NCBI RefSeq assembly: GCF_002224645.1
Contig: NZ_CP022121.1
Span: 1,432,501 to 1,496,500 of the forward strand
Length of the DNA stretch: 64,000 nt
Source of the DNA: Dehalobacterium formicoaceticum
Lineage (GTDB): Bacteria > Bacillota > Dehalobacteriia > Dehalobacteriales > Dehalobacteriaceae
Reading direction: 5' to 3'
Positions within the stretch are counted from its first letter, which is position 1; every line of letters starts with the position of its first letter. The notes under the pieces are model-generated. The model did no database searches. It had not been told where the DNA came from and saw nothing but the letters and a program-made list of their open reading frames with translations. Position numbers and translations under genes: made by a program. Below, piece by piece: positions 44,161 to 53,012 of this stretch.

Positions 44161-45231
44161 CTAATTCTCCTTTCGCATCATGATCATATCATAAAAGGCC
44201 TCAAGTCGTGTTTGGATCCCGATATCGCTGGTCTGAGAATCAAAACTGAAATATAATACCGGGATTTTATAATCGGCGCTGATGTTTTGCAGCACCGGCA
44301 TAGCATCTATTTCCGGTGTGCATCCGGATGATTTCACATGAATGATGCCGTCATAACCTTTTTTGGCAAATTCCAAGGCTTTATCGATGGTAAACATACT
44401 GGTAGCCCCCATATTGTATTTCGCATAATGTTTAATACGTTCTTTGTCCTTTTTCTGTGGTCGATGAAGCAAAGAATTTGTAACATTCATCCACCGGTCA
44501 ACGACAATGCCCATCTGGGCAAGTTCTTTCTCCATATAATGATTGCTGAAGGGCTCCATAATCGTATAATATTCACCTACGATGCCAACCCGCAGAGGGT
44601 TTTGGGGGATCTGCACTTTAATTTCTTTTAAGTACTTCCCATATTTATGATATGTCTTTTTTAATTCCTGTTTTGTTCGGACCTGCCTAAGTTCTGCCAG
44701 AAAATCTTGATGCACACTTGTGAAGCTGCCCTGCTCTTCTTCAAAGCCAATATTTTTACGGATATAATCTTCAAATTCGTCGATGTATTGCACCATTTGC
44801 AATGCCACAGGAAGGATCTGGGCAATTTTATTCAGGGAAAGATCCGGATTGATCTCCTTAAAATAATTATAAAAAGTATAAGGTTTTGAAATCTGAGCTT
44901 TGGCCAGATTAACAAAGCGTACCTCGTATCCTAAATCCCTCAGAATCTGCTCATCAAGTTCGCCGTAATAACCTAATCGGCACACCCCGCCGGCTTGAAC
45001 CAGGGTATTGGCCCCCGCTTCAATGGTTTCTATAAAATTCCCCAGGGTATATTTAAAGGGGGCACAAACAGAATCCGGACTGTACCGGCTGCCGATTTCC
45101 AGGGTTCTTTTTGTGATCGGGGGCGGGATGATGTATTCAACTCCTAATCCTTCAGTAAATAAAACTTCCAGTGGAACATAATAATTTCCCAGTTGAGGGA
45201 AGCTGACTTTATATTTAGCCACGGTAATCAT
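44161..45231 (-). CDS. 2-Hydroxyacyl-CoA dehydratase-like protein (COG3581/DUF2229 type)
   Basis: About 356 aa. ATG at 45231 (MITVAKYKVSFPQLGNYY) or GTG at 45222 are plausible starts; it overlaps the stop of the upstream gene. Cys residues suited to an Fe-S cluster lie in PDSVCAPFKYTLGNFIE, GGVCRLGYYGE and VKSSGCTPEIDAMPVL. The protein resembles the B-subunit fold of the dehydratase family but is of the uncharacterised COG3581 group. Probably reduced by the activase in the same operon. Confidence 0.8.
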   Translation of the reverse strand: MITVAKYKVSFPQLGNYYVPLEVLFTEGLGVEYIIPPPITKRTLEIGSRYSPDSVCAPFKYTLGNFIETIEAGANTLVQAGGVCRLGYYGELDEQILRDLGYEVRFVNLAKAQISKPYTFYNYFKEINPDLSLNKIAQILPVALQMVQYIDEFEDYIRKNIGFEEEQGSFTSVHQDFLAELRQVRTKQELKKTYHKYGKYLKEIKVQIPQNPLRVGIVGEYYTIMEPFSNHYMEKELAQMGIVVDRWMNVTNSLLHRPQKKDKERIKHYAKYNMGATSMFTIDKALEFAKKGYDGIIHVKSSGCTPEIDAMPVLQNISADYKIPVLYFSFDSQTSDIGIQTRLEAFYDMIMMRKEN

Positions 45232-46135
45232 CCTTTTTGAATTTAATAATGTCAAGAAAGCTTTCCAGTCTTGTTTCCATCCCGGCGCTTCCTTCCTGGC
45301 CGTCTACTGTGAGATTAAGGATGGGCTTATTCTTCACCCTTCTGATAATGATTTCGTTGACTAAGGAATCCGGTCCGCAGTTAAAGGAACTGATCAGAAT
45401 AATACCGTCAACCCTCTCCCGGTACAGGGCAATGGATCCGACTAATTCCTTGCTGTATTTCCAAGGCAAGGTATCAGAGATCTCAACAGATTTAGCCAGA
45501 GCCGACTTCTTATCGGCCAGATCCCCGATAATAGGCACCGCCCCCATCTCATTTAGGTAATCGATTATCGGTTTTCCGATATGTTTGTCAAAAATATTGT
45601 AATCATGGGCGAAGAGGAGAATTTTTATCTTATCTTCATTTAATAATTGCTCTTGATGTTTTTCATCCATGATCCGGGCAGTTTTTTCAGCCTGTTTTGC
45701 AAGGTAGTAAGCCCGCATCGCCGCAGATTTTCTTTTGCCCAGGAATTTTCCCATTTTAAGAAAAGCATTCATTTCAATCTCTAAATTCTTATAATCAATG
45801 TTGTAGTGCAACAATTTAATCCCCCTGTCCCGGAATGTGTTTTGCACAATATCATAAATAGCCTGAAACTTAGTACATACGGTTCCTTCACTGCCATAGT
45901 TGGAGATGCGAGGGACCAGGATATAATCGCATTTTCCGATTAAATATTCTACATGACCTAAATAAATCTTAGAAGAGAGACAAGCTTCATCAATGGCATA
46001 GCCCAGCCCTTTATCCATGATTGCTTTGTTTGTATCCGGACTGATGATATAATCTATGTCTAATTCATCAAAAAAAGTTTTCCAGAGATAAGAGTATCTA
46101 TAATATAAAAGCCCTTTAGGTATACCGATTTTCAT
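45215..46135 (-). CDS. Activase-related Fe-S protein (COG3580/DUF2229 type)
   Basis: 306 aa starting MKIGIPKGLLYYRYSYLWKT with GCAGGAGGTGCAA-type site upstream. Conserved cysteines in DEACLSSKIYLGHVEYLI, EGTVCTKFQ and ISSFNCGPDSLVNE match the paralogous COG3581 protein downstream. In several Clostridia this domain, COG3581 and the activase are one protein of about 1,400 residues; here the three are separate genes. The reaction is unknown. Confidence 0.8.
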   Translation of the reverse strand: MKIGIPKGLLYYRYSYLWKTFFDELDIDYIISPDTNKAIMDKGLGYAIDEACLSSKIYLGHVEYLIGKCDYILVPRISNYGSEGTVCTKFQAIYDIVQNTFRDRGIKLLHYNIDYKNLEIEMNAFLKMGKFLGKRKSAAMRAYYLAKQAEKTARIMDEKHQEQLLNEDKIKILLFAHDYNIFDKHIGKPIIDYLNEMGAVPIIGDLADKKSALAKSVEISDTLPWKYSKELVGSIALYRERVDGIILISSFNCGPDSLVNEIIIRRVKNKPILNLTVDGQEGSAGMETRLESFLDIIKFKKDDYRG

Positions 46136-46196
46136 ACAAATTGCACCTCCTGGCTGTCCTTTGAGCCCTTTTCATTATTATATTTATATAGGAGAA

Positions 46197-46412
46197 CTAT
46201 ATATAGGAACGTATTTTGTCAATTAATGATCTATTTACATCTTTCTTCTCACATAAATCCAGAATCAAGGCCCGCGCCATGCGGTTAGGCGCCACTCTAT
46301 TGTTTTCCCAACGGTTTACAGTGGAAAAGCTGACATGAACCGCTTCGGCAAAATTAGTCTGGGTCATTTGGAGCTCCCGGCGGATTGCCTTAATCGTTTC
46401 AGCAATACTCAT
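46197..46412 (-). CDS. XRE-family DNA-binding protein
   Basis: 71 aa from ATG 46412 (GGAGGGTGATCAAT site); an in-frame ATG at 46421 is too close to the site. The HTH reads MTQTNFAEAVHVSFSTVNRWENNRVAPNRMARALI. No effector domain. It starts just upstream of the activase operon on the same strand, 60 bases away, and is divergent from the DUF1638 gene, so it could control both. Confidence 0.85.
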   Translation of the reverse strand: MSIAETIKAIRRELQMTQTNFAEAVHVSFSTVNRWENNRVAPNRMARALILDLCEKKDVNRSLIDKIRSYI

Positions 46413-46639
46413 ATTGATCACCCTCCTTAAAAAGTTCCTAAATAGATTATAGCATTATCTATATAGCATAGTCTATAGAAGAACCTTCGAACCTTCTCCT
46501 TGATTCGAAAAGTATTTTGGGGTTGCTTTACAAAATTGATTAAATATTTGCCGACTTGCCGCCTATTTGGGATGTGATCATGATATAATATTTTATAATT
46601 GATTCTGAAACAGAAATTAATAAACAGGGAGGTAAGGGA

Positions 46640-47329
46640 ATGAAAGCCGTGATTTGTGCTTGTCGTACGATTGAAGACGAGCTGAATTTTGTCTTGCAGG
46701 AAAATAAGATTGATTTTCCAGTCATATATATGGAAGCAGGTCTTCATGATGATCCGGAAAAATTGAAGAGCGTTCTTCAAAATACGATCGATAGGATTGA
46801 AAATATAGATTATATTTTACTGGGTTATGCTCTGTGCGGCAATGGCTTGATTGGTCTTTCCAGCAAAAAGGCTGCCTTGGTTCTGCCCCAATATCATGAT
46901 TGTGTGGCGATGTTCCTGGGGTCAGATGAAAGATACCGGGCTAATTTAGGCACTGAAATGGCCGCACTTTTTATAACCGGAGGGTCAATGCGCCATTTTA
47001 ATCCGAAATATACATTTTATGAGAAGATGATTCCCCGACTTGGTGAAAAAAAAGCTTTACGTTATTCCCAATTAGTTTTTCAAAATTATAAAAGGTTTGC
47101 CTTGGTGGAAACAGGGGCTTTTAGTGCGGAACCCTTATTTCAGGAAATGAAGGATCAAGCTGAATTCTTTAACTTGGAGACCCACCGAATGAAGGGAACT
47201 GTTGATATTTTTCGTAAATTAGTGCTGGGGCAATGGGATGAACACTTTCAGATAGTTCCTCCGGGACAAAAGATACAGATATGGAATTTGTCCAGCAATA
47301 TCGATAATAAAATCATGCCCGGCTTATGA
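46640..47329 (+). CDS. DUF1638 protein
   Basis: 229 aa. Family signatures: VICACRTIEDELNFVL, YILLGYALCGNGLIGLSSKKAALVLPQYHDC, MFLGSDERY and ETGAFS. DUF1638 proteins are of unknown function and tend to lie near corrinoid methyltransferase or activase genes in anaerobes. GGGAGG precedes the ATG. It faces away from the activase operon and the XRE gene, suggesting a shared functional locus. Confidence 0.85.
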   Translation: MKAVICACRTIEDELNFVLQENKIDFPVIYMEAGLHDDPEKLKSVLQNTIDRIENIDYILLGYALCGNGLIGLSSKKAALVLPQYHDCVAMFLGSDERYRANLGTEMAALFITGGSMRHFNPKYTFYEKMIPRLGEKKALRYSQLVFQNYKRFALVETGAFSAEPLFQEMKDQAEFFNLETHRMKGTVDIFRKLVLGQWDEHFQIVPPGQKIQIWNLSSNIDNKIMPGL

Positions 47330-47346
47330 TGGTCAGCCTTTGATAA

Positions 47347-47388
47347 CCAAAAAACCTGCTCTCAATCATAATGAGAAGCAGGTTTTTG
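47347..47388. terminator. Bidirectional terminator
   Basis: AAAAACCTGCTCTC pairs with GAGAAGCAGGTTTTT (one bulge) around AATCATAAT. It separates the convergent DUF1638 and exported-protein genes. Confidence 0.8.
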
Positions 47389-47395
47389 TCAATTT

Positions 47396-47995
47396 TCAGA
47401 TCTGAAGCTGAGCTCTGAGGGGCGGGTTATCACTTTCGTAAATGACCCACCAAGGATGGTCTTTGTCATACCAGATCTGGATCCCTTTATCTTCAGACAA
47501 TTCAATTTTTACTTTTTCGTTGACTAGTAAGAACAAGTTCAGATATCTTTTCCTTTGCGGGGAGAAAAATTCCGATCCATACAAAGAGAGATAAAAAAAC
47601 TCATCAATACCCATGACTTTTTCATTGCGTTCATTCAAGCAAAACCCATCAACAACTTTTAAATCGTCAGAGTAATAAATTAATAGTTGTGTTACTCCGG
47701 GGAGTAACTGATCACCCTTGATGTCCCTGACTTGAAGACACCAGAGAGAGGGGTCAGATGACTGAGGGGATTCCTGTCTGGTCAGCTTCATGTTCAATTC
47801 ATTGATCATGATCCAGGGTGGATCGGCGTCCATCATCTGGTTCGCCTTCTGGTAGACATTTACCTGCCATTCCCCGCCTTTTTCCCACTTAAAGCCGGGC
47901 TGATTCAATATGAAAAAGGACAAAAGAAAAGTACAGATTATACATACGAAAATCATCAATGCTTTAATGGACATGATATTTTTTATCATTTTCAT
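47396..47995 (-). CDS. Membrane-anchored or exported hypothetical protein
   Basis: 199 aa with one N-terminal hydrophobic segment (ALMIFVCIICTFLLSFFIL) and a beta-rich extracytoplasmic part (ANQMMDADPPWIMINELNMKL, YLSLYGSEFFSPQRKRYLNLFLLVNEKVKIEL). Its start overlaps the stop of the transglutaminase-like gene by 4 bp, so they act together. No family recognised. It might be a chaperone, inhibitor or partner of that enzyme. Confidence 0.7.
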   Translation of the reverse strand: MKMIKNIMSIKALMIFVCIICTFLLSFFILNQPGFKWEKGGEWQVNVYQKANQMMDADPPWIMINELNMKLTRQESPQSSDPSLWCLQVRDIKGDQLLPGVTQLLIYYSDDLKVVDGFCLNERNEKVMGIDEFFYLSLYGSEFFSPQRKRYLNLFLLVNEKVKIELSEDKGIQIWYDKDHPWWVIYESDNPPLRAQLQI

Positions 47996-48969
47996 CGGTT
48001 TTCACCTTGCCCTACAATTTCGAGATATTGGGAGTGCCCTAGAATCGGGTGACTCTTGGCGACCGCTGGATACCATATAAAGTCAGGATGCTTTTTCCTG
48101 CTGTCACCGCTTGACCCCCAACCTCCTTCTTTGGCAGTCTCCCAAGCTCCAGAAGTGGGATTACCTTTCTCACCTTCAATCCAGTAAAAATAATCTTCAG
48201 TAAATGTTTTCAATTCCAACGCGCTGGGACGGGTTGTATCCGTGAACCACAGCCGGCAATGAACATGGGTTTTTTCCTTGTTGTCTTTATCCGGACGATA
48301 GGATAACTTGTATTGAAAGGCCGGGAAGTTCCACACCTGAGGATTTGACCTTTCTGAGGTGCCTCCGCTGATATCCATAATGATGGGCAGACCTTGCTTA
48401 CCAATGTAGCTGATGATCATACGATGAAATTCATGGGGGAAAATGTCATCAGCGTTATCATTTTCGTCGTAGTAGCGCGTACCATAAAAGGCGACGGCGG
48501 AGTCAAACCAATGCCATTCGGATAATAAGCCCATGATGTCATTTACTTCAAAATGAACCTCTGTTACATCCTTGGGATTTTGGGGTTCAACTTCGAGGAC
48601 GGCAGCGGCAGCCCAGCCATTACAATGGCCAAACCAACCTTCACTTTTTTTGTCGGTATAATGATGCTCTTTTTCCCAGGACATAGCCCCTGGATTGGGC
48701 TGACCACGGTTAATGCTCACCTGGTCATATTTATCCATCGGCCCATCAGGATTGTATAGATTGGGGGGCGCTTTTTCATAAAAAGGCCACCACCAGCCGG
48801 ACCAGGGTGTGTTCTTGGATTTCCCTTCATTGAGGAGAGGATCGTCCGGATCATGTAATGCCGGAAAGGTGGGGATCACCTCTTGGGAAATGGTTGACTG
48901 ATAATCAAAACCGGCTAAAACAGTAAGCAGGATCAGACAAAGGCAGAAAATGAACTTCAGAATCTTCAT
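47992..48969 (-). CDS. Exported transglutaminase-elicitor-like protein
   Basis: 325 aa. Signal peptide (ILKFIFCLCLILLTVLAG). The motif SEGWFGHCNGWAAAAVLEVEP (about 110-130) with candidate nucleophile Cys resembles the active-site segment of the TGase elicitor family known from oomycetes and sporadically from bacteria. Candidate His residues lie in THVHCRLWFTD and SHPILGHSQYLE. Trp-rich N-terminal region (WSGWWWPFYEKAPPNLY) follows the signal. The likely role is peptide cross-linking, or hydrolysis, in or outside the wall; inferred from motif only. Confidence 0.7.
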   Translation of the reverse strand: MKILKFIFCLCLILLTVLAGFDYQSTISQEVIPTFPALHDPDDPLLNEGKSKNTPWSGWWWPFYEKAPPNLYNPDGPMDKYDQVSINRGQPNPGAMSWEKEHHYTDKKSEGWFGHCNGWAAAAVLEVEPQNPKDVTEVHFEVNDIMGLLSEWHWFDSAVAFYGTRYYDENDNADDIFPHEFHRMIISYIGKQGLPIIMDISGGTSERSNPQVWNFPAFQYKLSYRPDKDNKEKTHVHCRLWFTDTTRPSALELKTFTEDYFYWIEGEKGNPTSGAWETAKEGGWGSSGDSRKKHPDFIWYPAVAKSHPILGHSQYLEIVGQGENR

Positions 48970-49106
48970 ATGTTATTTTCACCGACCTATACCAGATGCC
49001 TGCTTCATTCTATGCACCTAATTATACTTTCATCCCTAAAATAAAACGAATCAGAATAATCAAGAATCAAACTCGGGGAATTGGGAATATTTTCTTGGCA
49101 GGATTT

Positions 49107-49367
49107 CTAAAACAGCTCTCGCAGAATTAGCTCAGTCACTCCAGGATTCATACCGTATTGGATTCTCTTAACCTTGGGGTTGCCTTTATATTCTTTACGC
49201 ACCATATCCCGCAGCTCTGTTCCACTATGATAACCATGGACGACACGAATGATATAGATATCTGCCGCGGCACTCTTTAGACGGTTATCAATTAATATCT
49301 TGGCCTGGTATTTGTTCATGCCATGAATGTCCAGATCAACGATGCCCTGTGGTTGATTCGTATTCAT
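49107..49367 (-). CDS. Small Smr-domain protein
   Basis: 86 aa from ATG 49367 (AGGTGAGACC upstream). A stand-alone Smr domain: GIVDLDIHGMNKYQAKILIDNRLKSA, IIRVVHGYHSGTELRDMVRKEY. Smr domains nick or bind branched DNA or act on stalled ribosomes/mRNA; the LDxHG and HGxxxG motifs are present, with HGYHSGTELR in place of HGxGxGxLR. It is about 150 bases from the divergent LysM gene. Confidence 0.8.
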   Translation of the reverse strand: MNTNQPQGIVDLDIHGMNKYQAKILIDNRLKSAAADIYIIRVVHGYHSGTELRDMVRKEYKGNPKVKRIQYGMNPGVTELILRELF

Positions 49368-49522
49368 GATTGGTCTCACCTCATTTTCCTATTAATGTAA
49401 GCCCTAAATTATTCCGTAAAAAATCAGACAACTAGTTATTTAAATAAGGGATGCAACATAAATATAATAATAAATATCGCGGTGAATATCCAGCATAATA
49501 GGAAAAACAGGAGGTGAAAAAA

Positions 49523-50617
49523 ATGCCTGCGGTTTTATATACGGTACAGCTGGGAGATACCTTGTATGGCATTGCCCGCCAGTACGGAACTACTGCACAG
49601 GCAATTGCTTCTGCCAATAATATTCCTGACCCGAACTTAATCATGCCCGGCACTCAACTGATTATACCAACTCAGGTCATGGAACCGCCCGGGGGTCCGC
49701 CTCCCGGAGGTATCATTTATACGGTGCAATCAGGGGATTCCCTCAATCGCATTGCACAAAGATATGGGATCACGGTGCCAAGTATACTAAACTTGAATAA
49801 TATTTCCAATCCGGATGTCATTTTTCCCGGAACAAAACTGCTGCTCCCGGAAAATACACGGGAACCCGGTATGATTACCTATGTAGTAATGCCTGGTGAT
49901 ACTTTATATCATATTGCACTAAGATTCAGAACCACAGTGCCCGATTTGATCCGCATAAACAGCATTCAAAATCCGGATATGCTGCAAGTGGGGCAAATTC
50001 TAAGTATACCTACACCGGGAATCGGTCATGCAATTTACCAGGGCAACCCCAATAAAAGGATGGCTGCACTTACTTTTGATGCTACTTATGGTGACAATCA
50101 AACCACAACGCTGCTCAATATTCTGGCCCAAAACAATATTAAAGCTACTTTTTTCTTATCCGGAATTTGGCTGGAGAACTTTCCCCAATTAGCCAGGGAC
50201 ATTGCCGCTGCCGGACATGAAATCGGCAATCACAGTTACACACACCCTCATTTGCCTCAATTAACTGTCAACGAAGTAACAGATCAGATTTTGCGCACCG
50301 GAACCGTCATCAGAACTATAACAGGAAGAATATCTTATTTGTTCAGGCCTCCTTTCGGTGAATATACGCCGACAATTTTAAATGTCATTGCCAGCTTAGG
50401 TTATTTGACCATCATGTGGACTGTGGATTCATTGGATTGGCAAAACCCGGGGGTGGAACCGATTGTGAACCGGGTTGTCAATAATATTAAACCGGGTGCC
50501 ATTGTCCTGATGCATCAATCAGCTGTCCAAACACCCCAAGCACTGCCTGCCATTATTGAAGGACTGAGGGCACTGGGGTATTCCTTTGGGACTGTGACAG
50601 AGGTGTTGGATCCGTAA
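49523..50617 (+). CDS. LysM-repeat polysaccharide deacetylase
   Basis: 364 aa from the ATG at 49523 with CAGGAGGTG upstream. Three LysM repeats (about 5-50, 73-115, 122-166: YTVQLGDTLYGIARQYG; YTVQSGDSLNRIAQRYG; YVVMPGDTLYHIALRFR) precede a NodB deacetylase domain (about 180-364) with LTFDATYGDN, GNHSYTHPHL, RPPFGEYTP and VDSLDWQNPG. The catalytic DD pair of motif 1 reads D-A-x-x-G-D, as in PdaB/C-type enzymes. There is no signal peptide, so it may reach the spore cortex or coat from the mother cell. Confidence 0.9.
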   Translation: MPAVLYTVQLGDTLYGIARQYGTTAQAIASANNIPDPNLIMPGTQLIIPTQVMEPPGGPPPGGIIYTVQSGDSLNRIAQRYGITVPSILNLNNISNPDVIFPGTKLLLPENTREPGMITYVVMPGDTLYHIALRFRTTVPDLIRINSIQNPDMLQVGQILSIPTPGIGHAIYQGNPNKRMAALTFDATYGDNQTTTLLNILAQNNIKATFFLSGIWLENFPQLARDIAAAGHEIGNHSYTHPHLPQLTVNEVTDQILRTGTVIRTITGRISYLFRPPFGEYTPTILNVIASLGYLTIMWTVDSLDWQNPGVEPIVNRVVNNIKPGAIVLMHQSAVQTPQALPAIIEGLRALGYSFGTVTEVLDP

Positions 50618-50687
50618 AACATAGACGATTTTCTCGATCGATGATATTATAAAGAAAAATGATCTTGAGAAAGCAAGGGGATTGCAC

Positions 50688-51473
50688 ATGAGTAAAAAAA
50701 TTGAAGCAGTTATTTTTGACTGGGCAGGTACAACAGTAGATTTTGGTTCTTTTGCCCCTGTACAAGCACTTATTGAAGCTTTTAAGCAGTTTGGCGTAAC
50801 TCCCACTGTTGAAGAAGTTCGTGAGCCCATGGGAATGCCTAAATGGAATCACATTGAAACGATGATGAAGATGACAAGAATTTCTGAAGAATGGGAAAAG
50901 ATTCACGGAAAGGCTTCTACAAAAGAGGATGTAGATACTGTCTATGCAGCAAGCGAAACCTCAATTATGGGTATTTTGAAAGATTTTGCAGAGCCTAAGC
51001 CCTTTGTTTTGCAAGCTATCAAGGATCTTCGCGGAAGAAATATTAAAGTCGGTTCGACCACAGGCTATACAGATGAAATGATGAGTATAGTTGTGCCAAA
51101 GGCTGAAGAAAAAGGTTATAAGCCTGATTTTTGGTGTACCCCAAACGCAGTCAACAATGTGGGCAGGCCTTATCCCTATATGATTTTCAAAAACTTTGAA
51201 GCCCTTGGTTTAGCAGATGTTTCTTCCGTAATCAAGGTTGGTGATACGGTTGCAGACATCAAAGAGGGCAGAAATGCAGGACTTATCTCTGTTGGTATAA
51301 TTGAGGGCAGCTCAATTATGGCTCTTTCGGAAAGTGAGTTCAATGCTCTTTCTCAGGAAGATAAAAACAGAGAATATGAGCGTGTGGAGTCTGTATATAA
51401 ATCCTGTGGTGCTGATTATATCATTAAAAATATGAGTGAGCTTCTTCCACTTATTGATAGTCTTGAGAAATAA
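50688..51473 (+). CDS. phnX: Phosphonoacetaldehyde hydrolase
   Basis: 261 aa HAD enzyme cleaving phosphonoacetaldehyde to acetaldehyde and phosphate. It has the nucleophile motif FDWAGTTVDFGS, the Schiff-base Lys in MGMPKWNHIE, STTGYTDEMM, and VIKVGDTVADIKEGRNAG. The ATG at 50688 follows AAGGGG; a TTG at 50682 is less likely. No phnW transaminase or phosphonate transporter is in the window, so it is an orphan here. Confidence 0.92.
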   Translation: MSKKIEAVIFDWAGTTVDFGSFAPVQALIEAFKQFGVTPTVEEVREPMGMPKWNHIETMMKMTRISEEWEKIHGKASTKEDVDTVYAASETSIMGILKDFAEPKPFVLQAIKDLRGRNIKVGSTTGYTDEMMSIVVPKAEEKGYKPDFWCTPNAVNNVGRPYPYMIFKNFEALGLADVSSVIKVGDTVADIKEGRNAGLISVGIIEGSSIMALSESEFNALSQEDKNREYERVESVYKSCGADYIIKNMSELLPLIDSLEK

Positions 51474-51589
51474 ACCAAAACGTTTGAGTTAATATGCTTC
51501 ATGGTTTTAAGTAGATATCATGGAAGTACAAAATTGTCAGAATGTGAAAGTTCAAAGGATAAGTCAGATAAGGATTAAATAAAATAGTG

Positions 51590-51656
51590 AAAAGTATGGC
51601 CTTTTGTGGTATTGTTTATTCGAAAAAATTAAACAATCCAGAAAGGACATACTTTT
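51590..51656 (+). repeat. 67-bp MITE-like palindromic element, copy A
   Basis: Begins AAAAGTATGGCCTTTTGTGG and ends AGAAAGGACATACTTTT. The two ends are inverted repeats of about 25 bases. The other copy is at 59333 in the same orientation, also 67 bp, with most differences in the central loop. It lies in a 300-base gap with no gene. Confidence 0.75.
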
Positions 51657-51773
51657 ATTAATTATTACTGAATCATTCATAGGAATAAATTTTAAACCCA
51701 TGCATTAAAAACATGGGATAAGTTGGTACGTGACATAAAATTTTACAAAAGTGTTACCGAGAGGAGTAAGATC

Positions 51774-52271
51774 ATGCTGGGAAAATCAGAAATCTATGAT
51801 CTTTTAAACAGGAGAGAAATAGAGTACACTGCTTTTGAACACATTCCTGTGTATACCATTGGGGAAATGATGGCACTTGATCTGCCTGCGCCGGAAAAAG
51901 TAGTCAAGAACTTGTTCTTGCGTGATGATAAAGGACGCAATCACTATCTGGTGGTTTTAGCCGGTCACAAATCTGTAAATTTAAAGGATCTGGCTGCGAA
52001 AATTTCCAGCCGCAGCTTAAGCTTCGCCAGTGAATCACGGCTGAAAAAACATTTGGGCCTTGAGCCGGGAGGGGTGACACCCCTGGGTATTTTAAACAAC
52101 GCAGCTCATGATGTCACCGTAGTATTTGACCATGAATTGAAAGATCAGGATTTAATCGGTGTGCATCCCATGGAGAATACGGCAACCATTTTCATGAAGT
52201 TTGAAGATCTTCTCAAATTGGTGCAGGAACAAGGAAATCCGATCGTATTTTGTGAAATTTTAGCTGATTAA
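51774..52271 (+). CDS. Prolyl-tRNA editing domain protein (ProX/PrdX type)
   Basis: 165 aa from ATG 51774 behind GAGGAG. Stand-alone YbaK/ProRS-associated domain: YTAFEHIPVYTIGEMMALDLP, VVKNLFLRDDKGRNHYLVVLAGHKSVNLKDL, and PGGVTPLGILNNA. It resembles ProXp-ala, which removes Ala from mischarged tRNA(Pro), more than YbaK. Monocistronic. Confidence 0.88.
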   Translation: MLGKSEIYDLLNRREIEYTAFEHIPVYTIGEMMALDLPAPEKVVKNLFLRDDKGRNHYLVVLAGHKSVNLKDLAAKISSRSLSFASESRLKKHLGLEPGGVTPLGILNNAAHDVTVVFDHELKDQDLIGVHPMENTATIFMKFEDLLKLVQEQGNPIVFCEILAD

Positions 52272-52426
52272 CTTGGCGTAAGTCATGTATTTGCAGTTCA
52301 CTTTTTAATTATGACGGATCCTGATTAAAGATGATAGTAAGAATTATATTAAGATTTAGGGTGTATCTGGTAAAGATGCTTCTAAGTCTTAATTTTTATA
52401 TTGCAACGGAAAAATGCAGGTAATCA

Positions 52427-52455
52427 TTGACTATAATCAAGATAAAGTATATTAT
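52427..52455 (+). promoter_or_regulatory. Promoter of the MarR-ftsH unit
   Basis: TTGACT (52427-52432), 17-bp spacer, TATTAT (52450-52455), about 85 bases before the regulator start in an AT-rich leader. Confidence 0.65.
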
Positions 52456-52540
52456 ATATATAACATAGATAATTTAAAACATAGAAATCATGATATTAGA
52501 GCGCAAGAATCAAAATTGAATCAAATTCAGGAGGGAGAGC

Positions 52541-52987
52541 ATGGATCATGCCAATTTCAAAAACCTTATTTTGGAATATACCAGAAAAATCAACGAGAAT
52601 ACTAATAAGACCTTGAGTCCGGCTTGTGAGCAATACGGACTAACCATTTCTCAGGCCAGAATCCTCTTGATGCTGTATCAACAAGGAATCCATACCATCG
52701 GCAGTTTAGGCAATGACCTGTGTGTAGCGGGAGCTAATATCTCTGCCATGTGTAAAAAGCTTGAAACCAGGGGATTGGTGCATCGTACCCGGGATCAGGA
52801 TGATGAAAGAGTTGTTGTGGTTAGCCTGACAGCAGAAGGAAATCAAATTATGCAGGAAGTGGACGAAGCGCTGAATCGAAAGCTTATGCAGCATCTGGAA
52901 GAGCGAACGGGCGAAAATTTTGAAGAAATGATTGAGGTATTAAAAAAACTCAATGAGCTGATGGAAAAGATTAATTCTGAAAAATGA
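52541..52987 (+). CDS. MarR-family transcriptional regulator
   Basis: 148 aa. Winged helix LSPACEQYGLTISQARILLMLYQQGIHTIGSLGNDLCVAGANISAMCKKLETRGLVHRTRDQDDERVVVVSLT. GGAGGGAG precedes the ATG. It is 25 bases upstream of ftsH and may autoregulate the transcript. Two cysteines in the recognition region (DLCVAGANISAMC) could sense redox state. Confidence 0.87.
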   Translation: MDHANFKNLILEYTRKINENTNKTLSPACEQYGLTISQARILLMLYQQGIHTIGSLGNDLCVAGANISAMCKKLETRGLVHRTRDQDDERVVVVSLTAEGNQIMQEVDEALNRKLMQHLEERTGENFEEMIEVLKKLNELMEKINSEK

Positions 52988-53012
52988 TTTTGTAATGAAA
53001 GGGGTGTTCTTT

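Noticed and set aside
49514-49522. GTG at 49514 as start of the LysM deacetylase
   Set aside because: It overlaps the AGGAGGTG ribosome-binding site; the ATG at 49523 has proper spacing.
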